Positions 8,558 through 15,506 of a stretch of DNA of 64,000 nt are shown here, piece after piece (position 1 is the stretch's first letter; each line of letters opens with the position of its first letter). Made by a program: the position numbers and the translations under genes. The notes beneath the pieces are model-generated. The model was not told the origin of the DNA. It saw nothing but the letters and a program-made list of their open reading frames with translations, and searched no databases. Origin of the DNA: Nibricoccus aquaticus (GTDB lineage: Bacteria; Verrucomicrobiota; Verrucomicrobiia; Opitutales; Opitutaceae); contig NZ_CP023344.1 of the NCBI RefSeq assembly GCF_002310495.1, positions 1,550,001 through 1,614,000 of the forward strand. Reading direction: 5' to 3'.

Positions 8558-8591
8558 CTTCCGCGCCTCCGCGTTTCCGCGATCTCTTCCG
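8558..8591 (+). repeat. 8-bp-period TTCCGCG repeat, copy B
   Basis: CTTCCGCG, CCTCCGCG and TTTCCGCG followed by ATCTCTTCCG. This is a diverged copy of the tract at 7703-7736, placed between rsmE and the convergent rsmD. Confidence 0.55.
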
Positions 8592-8597
8592 TCACTT

Positions 8598-9191
8598 CTA
8601 CGTCGTAGCCTCCGCCACCGCCCGCTCCGCTTTCCGATAAAAACACACCGTCGGCTGCCGCGCGCCCTTCCCCAGCCGCCGCACACACGTCCACCCCGCC
8701 GGCTCCAGCGTTATCTCCCCTGGCATCTCAAAAACGATCACCGGATCGTCCTTCGCCGCCAGCATCTCGCTCAGCTTCGCGAACACGCTCTCCGCCACGT
8801 CGCCGATAATCTCATACGGTGGATCGACAAAAATCAGATCCGGCACCGCCGCGCCCGCCGGCAGTTTCCAGTTCAACACATCCGCCTGCGCCACGCTGAG
8901 CGTCCGCGCATCATGCCCCGCGCTCTTGCACACCGCCGCGATATTCTTCTGCACACACGCCGCCGCTTTCGCCGCCTTCTCGACGAAAAATCCCCCCGCC
9001 GCCCCGCGGCTCACCGCCTCCAGTCCATACGCGCCGCTCCCCGCGAACAAATCCACAAACCACGCCCCCGGCACCCGCGACGCGATGCTCGAAAAAACGC
9101 CCTGCCGCACCCCGTCCGTCGCCGGCCGCGTCGCATCGCCCTTCGGCGTCACCAGCGTGATTCCCCGCGCCGCTCCCCCGCTTATACGCAT
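8598..9191 (-). CDS. rsmD: 16S rRNA m2G966 methyltransferase RsmD
   Basis: SAM-dependent N2-methylation of 16S rRNA G966. 197 residues, the usual size. Visible motifs: MRISGGAARG and the TRPATDGVRQGVFS N-terminal RNA-binding signature, WFVDLFAGSGAYGLEAVSRGA (motif I, SAM binding) and the catalytic DLIFVDPPYE (motif IV). The reading frame is open far upstream (to 9884), but the conserved family start RISGG fixes the ATG at 9191. It converges on rsmE, another 16S methyltransferase, with about 115 bp between them. Confidence 0.92.
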   Translation of the reverse strand: MRISGGAARGITLVTPKGDATRPATDGVRQGVFSSIASRVPGAWFVDLFAGSGAYGLEAVSRGAAGGFFVEKAAKAAACVQKNIAAVCKSAGHDARTLSVAQADVLNWKLPAGAAVPDLIFVDPPYEIIGDVAESVFAKLSEMLAAKDDPVIVFEMPGEITLEPAGWTCVRRLGKGARQPTVCFYRKAERAVAEATT

Positions 9192-9414
9192 CGCCCGCCC
9201 CCTCCGCACTCCGCGCCCGCTCGTTCGTCGATCCGTGTTTTCATGCGCGCCAACACACCCGCCCACCCCGCACCCCGCAAGGCCAACCTCCGTCGCCCCA
9301 CTCCCGTCATTCACCTCTTCAACCAACTCCAAAAACCGCACGCCCCATCCCCAACCACACCGTAAACCCGCCGCACCGCTTGCACCCGCGCCCCTCCCCG
9401 CTTCCCTCCCCACC

Positions 9415-9834
9415 ATGCCGACCTCCCCGCGAATCCTCGCGCCTCTCCTGCTCGCCCTCGTTCTTCCCGCCGCCGCATCCGCCGCCGACGGCAACCCCGC
9501 AAAAGGCCGCCGCACCTTCGCCGCCCAATGCGCCGCCTGCCACGCCACCACCGCCGATAATCGCATCACCGGCCCCGCCCTCCTCGGCGTCGCCGGCCGC
9601 ACCGCCGGCACCCTCGACGGCTTCGCCTTCTCCGACGCCATGAAAAAATCCGCCCTCACCTGGGACGCTCCCACCTTGGACAAATACCTTGCCGCTCCCA
9701 CCACCGTCGTCCCCGGCACCACCATGGCGCTTGCCGTTCCCAACGCCGCCACCCGCGCCGACCTGATCGCTTTTCTGAATACACTCACGCCCGCCGCCCC
9801 CGCGCCGCCCGCCCCCGCCGCGCCGGCTAAATAA
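9415..9834 (+). CDS. small class-I cytochrome c, exported
   Basis: A 139-residue periplasmic electron carrier. A signal peptide (MPTSPRILAPLLLALVLPAAASA) precedes the mature domain. The haem attachment motif is CAACH (QCAACHATTADN), then GPALLGVAGRTAG typical of mitochondrial-type cytochromes c. The Met ligand lies in VPGTTMAL, with a C-terminal helix RADLIAFLNTL. A Pro/Ala-rich tail ends the protein. The ATG at 9415 was chosen because it begins the signal peptide. No oxidase genes are adjacent, so the partner is unknown. Confidence 0.88.
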   Translation: MPTSPRILAPLLLALVLPAAASAADGNPAKGRRTFAAQCAACHATTADNRITGPALLGVAGRTAGTLDGFAFSDAMKKSALTWDAPTLDKYLAAPTTVVPGTTMALAVPNAATRADLIAFLNTLTPAAPAPPAPAAPAK

Positions 9835-9895
9835 AATCCTCCGTTCTCCTCTACCGTCTTCCGACTCTTCCGCTTCCTCCACACCGTCGCCGCCC

Positions 9896-10855
9896 ATGCC
9901 TCGCTTCCCCCTCACCGACCACTGCGACGGCTCCCGCTTCTTCAACCCCGGCGCCCCACCGCTCCCGCACTTCGGCAAAGTCCTCCGCTGGCGCCTCACC
10001 CGCCGCGTCCCCGACTGGCTTCCCGTCTCCATCACCCCGCGCATCGCCCCACACGCACCTCCCGCTGACTCCCCCGCCGTCACCGCCACCTGGGTCAACC
10101 ACTCCACCTTCCTCCTCCAGTTCGCGGGACTCACGATCATCACCGACCCCGTCTTCAGCGAACGCATCGGCCTCCTCGGCAAAATCGGTCCACGCCGCAT
10201 CCACGCCCCCGGCCTCGCCTTCGAGTCCCTCCCGCGCATCGACGCCATCCTCCTCAGCCACGACCACTACGACCACTGCGACCTACCCGCGCTCCGCCTC
10301 CTCGCCCGCGCCCACGACCCGCTCATCATCGCCCCCCTCGGCTTCCGCCCCCTCCTCCGCCGCGCGAAACTCACCCGCATCGTCGAACTCGACTGGTGGC
10401 AAACCCACGCACTCGAAAACGCCACCATCACCTTCACCCCCGCCCAACACTGGTCCAACCGCCTCACCGGCCCCCGCTGCGGACGCCTTTGGGGCGGCTT
10501 CATGATAACCACCCCCGCCCGCCGCGTCTTCTTCGCCGGCGACACCGGCTATCACCCCGCGATCTTCCACGACATCGCCACCCGCCTCGGCCCCCCCGAC
10601 CTCTCCCTCCTCCCCATCGGTGCCTACGAACCCCGCTGGTTCATGCGCGACCAGCACGTCAACCCCGCCGAAGCCGTCCAAATCCACCGCGACCTCCATT
10701 CCCGCCTCAGCGTCGGCATGCACTGGGGCACCTTTCAACTCACCGACGAACCCCGCCTCGCCCCACCCGCCGACCTCTGCAAATCCCTAGCAGAGGGTAG
10801 GATCGCGCCCGATTTATTCCGAGTCATGGAACCCGGCCAGCACCTCACCGTCTGA
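9896..10855 (+). CDS. metallo-beta-lactamase-fold hydrolase, NAPE-PLD/UlaG-like
   Basis: A 319-residue metal-dependent hydrolase. Metal ligands are visible as SHDHYDHCD (HxHxDH, near residues 121-127), an Asp in FFAGDTGYHP and a His in MHWGTFQLTDEP. The N-terminal part (FNPGAPPLPHFGKVLRWRLTRR) and WVNHSTFLLQFAGLTIITDPVFSERIGLLG resemble bacterial homologues of N-acyl-phosphatidylethanolamine phospholipase D. Substrate is uncertain: phospholipid or phosphodiester. No signal peptide is seen, so it is likely cytoplasmic. Confidence 0.85.
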   Translation: MPRFPLTDHCDGSRFFNPGAPPLPHFGKVLRWRLTRRVPDWLPVSITPRIAPHAPPADSPAVTATWVNHSTFLLQFAGLTIITDPVFSERIGLLGKIGPRRIHAPGLAFESLPRIDAILLSHDHYDHCDLPALRLLARAHDPLIIAPLGFRPLLRRAKLTRIVELDWWQTHALENATITFTPAQHWSNRLTGPRCGRLWGGFMITTPARRVFFAGDTGYHPAIFHDIATRLGPPDLSLLPIGAYEPRWFMRDQHVNPAEAVQIHRDLHSRLSVGMHWGTFQLTDEPRLAPPADLCKSLAEGRIAPDLFRVMEPGQHLTV

Positions 10856-11126
10856 GACCCGGCCGCCACTCGCCGGGAGCACAACGCCCACCCGGCCTCC
10901 GCGCCATCCACCCGCATCACCTCGCCGCCCGCTCTGCCCTCATCGCCTGACAAGTCTGCGCTCTCGTTCATTTAATAAATTGCTACCCAACGCCCGACTC
11001 CTCTTGGTTAGGCCCCTAACGATCTTCGCATCTGGCCCGGTTGCCGACTCACCCGTGCCACGCGAAGCGGATGATCGCGCCCTCCTTCTGACTACCAACT
11101 CACAACGCTCCCGTCGCCTCACCGCG

Positions 11127-12743
11127 ATGCTCGGCCTCACCGCCGCGCTGGCCGCCGCCGCGCACGCCAAAGAGCGTAACCTCTGGCCCCTCTGGGTCGG
11201 CCAGCTCCAGGAACCCACGGCTCAAGAAACCCAAAACGCCGCCACGCCCTCCGCCTCCGCCCTGCTCGCGGCCCTCTCCCCGCTGCCCTCTTCCGAGTCC
11301 GCCCCGGTCAACTCCTGGACCTCCGCCGGCCCCTTCCTCTTCAGCCAGCCGCTCCCCACCGAGCCCCCGCGCCTCGACACCGCCGTCCGCGTCTCCGGCT
11401 TCCGCCCCTTCTACGTCCAAAAAACCGACGCCACCGGCCGCGTCCTCAACGCCTACGTCCTGCCTCCGCTTTTTCAATACACCTACTCGCCCTTCGGCAG
11501 CCGCTGGAAAATCTTCTCCCTCATCAACCGCGAGTCGCCCTCCGCCAACCACGTCACCGGCCCCGCCTCCCGCGAACGCACCGCCTTCGAAGTCTGGCCC
11601 TTCTACTTCTCCCGCCAGACCGGCAACCCCGAGACCTCTTACCGAGCCCTCTTCCCGCTCTACGGCAACGTCACCTACCGCTTCGGCCTCGACCGCTGGT
11701 CCTGGGTCGTCTTCCCGCTCTACGGCCGCTTCGAAAAAAACGGCGTCACCACCACCACCGCCCCCTGGCCCTTCATCAAAGTCCTCCGCGGCCAGGGCAA
11801 CTCCGGCTTCGAGCTCTTCCCCCTCTTCGGCTACCGCGCCAAACCCGGCGAATACCGCGAACAGTTCTACCTCTGGCCCCTCATCTACAAGAACGAGAAA
11901 AACCTCTCCGCTCCGCAGCCTGACATCCGCCAGGGCTTTCTCCCATTCTACGCCAGCACCATCGACGAAAACTCCGCCAGCAAAACCTACCTCTGGCCTT
12001 TCTTCGGCTGGTTCGACCGCACTGCACCCCGCCAGTATCACGAAACCCGCTACTTCTGGCCCCTCTTCGTTCAAGGCCGTGGCGACGACCGCCACGTCAA
12101 CCGCTGGGCTCCGTTCTACACCCACTCCTCCGGCAAAGGCGTCGAAAAAACCTGGCTCCTCTGGCCCCTCTGGCGCCAGCACATCTCCGACGAAGGCCCG
12201 ATCATCCAGACCAAACGCCAGATCCTCTACTTCGTCTACAATTCCACCGGGCAGCGCAGCGCCACCAGCACCACCTCCGCCCCCGCGCACAAAACCCACC
12301 TCTGGCCCCTCTTCACCACTTGGGATAACGGCGCCGGCCGCCGCCAGATCCAGGCCCTCAGCCCCCTCGAAGTTTTTTTCCCTCACAACGAAACCATCCG
12401 CACCGTGTACAGCCCGCTGTTCGCGCTCTACCGCTACGACCGCTCGTCCGCGGAAAATTCCCGCCACTCCCTCCTCTGGAATCTCGTCACCTGGAAACGC
12501 GCCCCCCAGCAGCGCGAATTTCATCTCGGCCCCCTCCTCGGCATCGAAAAACGCCCCGCCGAAAAACGCGTCGCCCTCCTCGCCGGTGTGATCGGCTTCG
12601 ACCGCACCGCCACCCGCGGCTGGCGCCCCTTCCTCTTCAAATTCAAACGCCGCCCCGCCCCGGCGATCATCAGCTCCGCCGCTCAGTCCGCGCCTGCGCC
12701 TTCCGAGTCCGACCTACTCGCTACTTCCGCCGCCCAACCATGA
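11127..12743 (+). CDS. exported aromatic WPL/FPL-repeat protein, first gene of the mla operon
   Basis: About 538 residues beginning MLGLTAALAAAAHAKERNLWPLW. A GTG at 11055 or a TTG at 10980 would add basic residues before the hydrophobic stretch, so the start is uncertain. The body repeats short aromatic motifs every 25-40 residues: LWPLW, VWPFYF, LFPLYG, VFPLYG, LFPLFG, LWPLI, LWPFFG, FWPLF, LWPLW, LWPLF. The alternating pattern suggests a beta-strand-rich, possibly outer-membrane, protein. I know no named family. Its stop overlaps the mlaE start (ATGA), implying translational coupling and a role in the same lipid transport system. The 271 bp before it show no gene. Confidence 0.6.
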   Translation: MLGLTAALAAAAHAKERNLWPLWVGQLQEPTAQETQNAATPSASALLAALSPLPSSESAPVNSWTSAGPFLFSQPLPTEPPRLDTAVRVSGFRPFYVQKTDATGRVLNAYVLPPLFQYTYSPFGSRWKIFSLINRESPSANHVTGPASRERTAFEVWPFYFSRQTGNPETSYRALFPLYGNVTYRFGLDRWSWVVFPLYGRFEKNGVTTTTAPWPFIKVLRGQGNSGFELFPLFGYRAKPGEYREQFYLWPLIYKNEKNLSAPQPDIRQGFLPFYASTIDENSASKTYLWPFFGWFDRTAPRQYHETRYFWPLFVQGRGDDRHVNRWAPFYTHSSGKGVEKTWLLWPLWRQHISDEGPIIQTKRQILYFVYNSTGQRSATSTTSAPAHKTHLWPLFTTWDNGAGRRQIQALSPLEVFFPHNETIRTVYSPLFALYRYDRSSAENSRHSLLWNLVTWKRAPQQREFHLGPLLGIEKRPAEKRVALLAGVIGFDRTATRGWRPFLFKFKRRPAPAIISSAAQSAPAPSESDLLATSAAQP

Positions 12744-13492
12744 AAAACCTCAACACCCTGCTCGACGCCTTCGGCAGCGCGTTGCTCCTCACCGGCCGCG
12801 CCTTCGCCACGCTGCCCAGCGCCCCGCGCATCCTCAAGCGCGTCGTCGAACAGGCCTTCCTCGGCGGCTACGCCTCCCTGTGGATCGTCACTGTCCTCAG
12901 CTTTTTCATCGGTGCGGTGCTCGCCCTCCAGGCCGGCATCACCCTGAAAGATTTCGGCGCGAAGCAACTCATCGGCACGCTCGTCGGTGAATCCCTCGTG
13001 CGCGAACTCGGCCCCCTCATGGTCGCCATCCTCCTCGCCGGCCGCGTCGGCTCCGCCATCACCGCCGAGCTCGCCTCCATGAAGGTGTATCAGGAAATCG
13101 ATGCGCTCGTGACCATGAACATCCCCCCCGAGCGCTTCCTCGTCCTTCCCCGCCTGCTCGCCGTCCTCATCTACATGCCGGTGCTCACCATCATCGGCGT
13201 CGTCGTCGGCTGGTTCGGCGGCGCCGTCGTCTGCAAATACGTCGCCGAAATCGGCGTCGAACCATCGCAATACTTCCAAAGCCTCCGCGCCTACATGACC
13301 GTCAGCAAGGTCATGGACGGCCTCATCAAAGCCGAGATCTTCGGCTTCGTCATCATCCTCATCGCCTGCAACACCGGCCTGCGCACCACCGGCGGCCCGC
13401 GCGAAATCGGCCACGCCGTCACACGCTCCGTCGTCTTCTCCCTCGTGGCCATCCTCGTGCTCGATTACTTCATCACCAAAGCCCTCGCCTGA
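12740..13492 (+). CDS. mlaE: MlaE-family ABC transporter permease
   Basis: Inner-membrane permease of an MCE/Mla-type phospholipid transporter. 250 residues with about five to six hydrophobic segments. The family signature is ELGPLMVAILLAGRVGSAITAELASMKVYQEIDAL, followed by MNIPPERFLVLPRLLAVLIYMPVLTI and GGPREIGHAVTRSVV near the C-terminus. It overlaps the preceding gene and the next by 4 bp each, so the operon is translationally coupled. Confidence 0.92.
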   Translation: MKNLNTLLDAFGSALLLTGRAFATLPSAPRILKRVVEQAFLGGYASLWIVTVLSFFIGAVLALQAGITLKDFGAKQLIGTLVGESLVRELGPLMVAILLAGRVGSAITAELASMKVYQEIDALVTMNIPPERFLVLPRLLAVLIYMPVLTIIGVVVGWFGGAVVCKYVAEIGVEPSQYFQSLRAYMTVSKVMDGLIKAEIFGFVIILIACNTGLRTTGGPREIGHAVTRSVVFSLVAILVLDYFITKALA

Positions 13493-14304
13493 TGAAAAAA
13501 GCCATCATCCAAGAACGCAGCAGTTGCGCCGGCACCGCCCGCCCGCCCGTCGGCGTCGAGGTCTCCGGCCTCTCTAAAAACTTCGGCACCCAGCGCGTGC
13601 TCAAAGACATCTCCCTCACGGTGAAGCCCGGCGAGATCTTCACCATCATGGGCCCCTCCGGCTCCGGCAAAAGCGTCCTCCTGCGCCAGATCGCCGGCCT
13701 CGACCAGCCCACCAAAGGCACCGCCCGCATCAACGGCCTCGACCCCGCCGATCCCGACACCCGCGACCGCTTCGCCATCGCCCTCGTCTTCCAGGCCGGC
13801 GCGCTCTTCAACTCCATCTCCGTTTACGACAACCTCGCCCTCTACCTCCTCGAACACCGGCTCTGCCCGAAAAAGGAAATGCGCGACCGCGTCATGCGCG
13901 CGCTCAAAATCCTCTCGCTCGAAAACGCCGTGAAGAAATTCCCCTCCGAGCTCTCCGGCGGCATGAAGAAACGCGTCGCCATCGCCCGTGCCCTCGTCAT
14001 GGAGCCTCAACTGCTCCTCTACGACGAGCCCACCTCCGAACTCGACCCCGTCATGTCCGCCACGATCACCGAGATCATCGCGACCCTGAAAACCGAATTC
14101 AACGTCACCAGCATCGTCGTCTCCCACGACCGCGACCTCGCCCTCACCATCTCCGACCGCGTCGCCCTCCTCATGAAAGGCGAGCTCCGCGCCCTCTGCT
14201 CCCCGGCCGAACTTCGCAAAGTCGAAGACCCCGCCGTGAAAGACTTTTTGAATCCCACCATCGATCTTAAAAAACCACGCTACCAGCAATTGGAGTCATC
14301 ATGA
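13492..14304 (+). CDS. mlaF: MlaF-family ABC transporter ATP-binding protein
   Basis: Cytoplasmic ATPase that powers the MlaE permease. 270 residues. Walker A GPSGSGKSVL (residues about 55-64), Q-loop VFQAGALFNSISVYDN, ABC signature LSGGMKKRVAIARAL, Walker B LLLYDEPTSELDP and H-loop VVSHD are all intact. GAL-FNS after the Q-loop is typical of MlaF rather than of other ABC ATPases. Its start overlaps the mlaE stop and its end overlaps the mlaD start. Confidence 0.94.
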   Translation: MKKAIIQERSSCAGTARPPVGVEVSGLSKNFGTQRVLKDISLTVKPGEIFTIMGPSGSGKSVLLRQIAGLDQPTKGTARINGLDPADPDTRDRFAIALVFQAGALFNSISVYDNLALYLLEHRLCPKKEMRDRVMRALKILSLENAVKKFPSELSGGMKKRVAIARALVMEPQLLLYDEPTSELDPVMSATITEIIATLKTEFNVTSIVVSHDRDLALTISDRVALLMKGELRALCSPAELRKVEDPAVKDFLNPTIDLKKPRYQQLESS

Positions 14305-15296
14305 ACCAGAACCAAATGACCGCCCGAGTGGGCCTGTTCTTCATCATCGGGCTGGCCCTCATCTGGGTCACCTTCGAAGCCCTCCACAACGGCCGCTTCT
14401 CCACCAAGGAGGGCTACACCGTCACCGCCGCCTTCTCCTCCCTCAAAGAACTCAAGGCCGGCAACGACGTCCGCATGGCCGGCGTCCAGATCGGCACCGT
14501 CGAGAAAACCCGCCTCACCGGCGGCAAGGCCGAAGCCGTCCTCCGCATCAGCAACGAGGTCCAGATCGCCCAGGACGCCACCGCCATCATCGCGATGGCC
14601 GGCCTCCTCGGCGCCAACTACATCTCCCTCGACCTCGGCAAACCCGACGCCGGCACCGTTCCTTCCGGCGGACAGCTCCGCACCAAGGACGTCGCCGACC
14701 TCAACCAGATCATCGGCGACCTCGGCAACCTCGGTCAGGAAATCAAAAGCACCCTCGGCCAGATCAGCGGCTCCATGGGCTCCGGTTCCGAAGGCGGCGG
14801 CGGCATCTTCCAAAAAATCGACAAGCTCATCACCGATAACAGCGCCAAGATCACCGAAACCACCGGCAATCTTGAAAAAATCACCGCCCAGATCCGCTCC
14901 GGCGAAGGCACCCTCGGCAAACTCATCTACGACCAGGCCGCCTACGACCAGCTCCTCGCCACCGTCACCGAAATCAAAGCCGCCGCCACCGACGCCCGCG
15001 CGTTCATGACCGACACCAAAGACATCATCGCCCAGGTGAAAAGCGGCCAGGGCGCCCTCGGCGTCCTCCTCTACGACCAACCCACCGCCGACAACCTCCG
15101 CGTCACCGTGAAGAACGTCCGCGAAGTCTCCGACAAGTTGAACGACCCCAAGAGCACCTTCGGCCAGCTCATCACCAACGACAACCTCGCCAAAGACATG
15201 CAGAGCACCCTCCGCAAAGTGGACCGCGCCATGGACGGCCTCGGCGACCAGGGCCCCATCACCGCCGTCGGCGTCGCCGCCAGCGCCCTCTTCTAA
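14301..15296 (+). CDS. mlaD: MlaD-family MCE domain protein
   Basis: Inner-membrane-anchored periplasmic lipid-binding subunit. 331 residues: an N-terminal membrane anchor (VGLFFIIGLALIWVTFEAL, about 11-29), one MCE domain (VTAAFSSLKELKAGNDVRMAGVQIGTVEK to GLLGANYISLDLG) and a long C-terminal helical tail. The tail repeats GEGTLGKLIYDQAAYDQL, GQGALGVLLYDQPTADNL and STFGQLITNDNLAKDM. Such tails may build a trans-periplasmic tube. No mlaB, mlaC or mlaA is present; the WPL-repeat protein may substitute at the outer membrane. Confidence 0.9.
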   Translation: MNQNQMTARVGLFFIIGLALIWVTFEALHNGRFSTKEGYTVTAAFSSLKELKAGNDVRMAGVQIGTVEKTRLTGGKAEAVLRISNEVQIAQDATAIIAMAGLLGANYISLDLGKPDAGTVPSGGQLRTKDVADLNQIIGDLGNLGQEIKSTLGQISGSMGSGSEGGGGIFQKIDKLITDNSAKITETTGNLEKITAQIRSGEGTLGKLIYDQAAYDQLLATVTEIKAAATDARAFMTDTKDIIAQVKSGQGALGVLLYDQPTADNLRVTVKNVREVSDKLNDPKSTFGQLITNDNLAKDMQSTLRKVDRAMDGLGDQGPITAVGVAASALF

Positions 15297-15312
15297 AGTC
15301 CTCCCGATGTAG

Positions 15313-15332
15313 GCGGGGTGCCCTCACCCCGC
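15313..15332. repeat. post-stop hairpin element, copy 5
   Basis: GATGTAG then GCGGGGTG and CACCCCGC form a perfect 8-bp palindrome around CCCT, 16 bases after the mlaD stop. It is very close in sequence to copy 1 at 4872-4889. Confidence 0.65.
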
Positions 15333-15398
15333 TTCCGGACGCTCTCAATTCTCGCACCTCCGCACCACCCTCTCGCCTTCTTTCTTCCGGTTCCTCCC

Positions 15399-15436
15399 AT
15401 AGGTCCTATAGGTCGCATCCGACCTATAGGACCTAT
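15399..15436. repeat. perfect 17-bp inverted repeat
   Basis: ATAGGTCCTATAGGTCG and its exact reverse complement CGACCTATAGGACCTAT flank CATC. The + strand continues TTTCTTTT, so it could end transcription of the mla operon. The arms are themselves internally repetitive (CCTATAGGT), unlike ordinary terminators. Confidence 0.7.
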
Positions 15437-15468
15437 TTCTTTTGCGCCCTTCCGAATCTCGTCTCCGC

Positions 15469-15500
15469 AATCGAAAATCGATAATCCAAAATCGAAAATC
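15469..15500 (+). repeat. start-adjacent heptamer tract (AATCGAA type)
   Basis: AATCGAA, AATCGAT, AATCCAA, AATCGAA and AATC lie in a 7-bp period, ending six bases before the ATG at 15507. A looser relative lies before fliR (51157-51197). Confidence 0.65.
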
Positions 15501-15506
15501 TTTCCC

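Noticed and set aside
9192-9884. Extended N-terminus of rsmD
   Set aside because: The frame is open by chance across the cytochrome c gene; the family start RISGG fixes the ATG at 9191.
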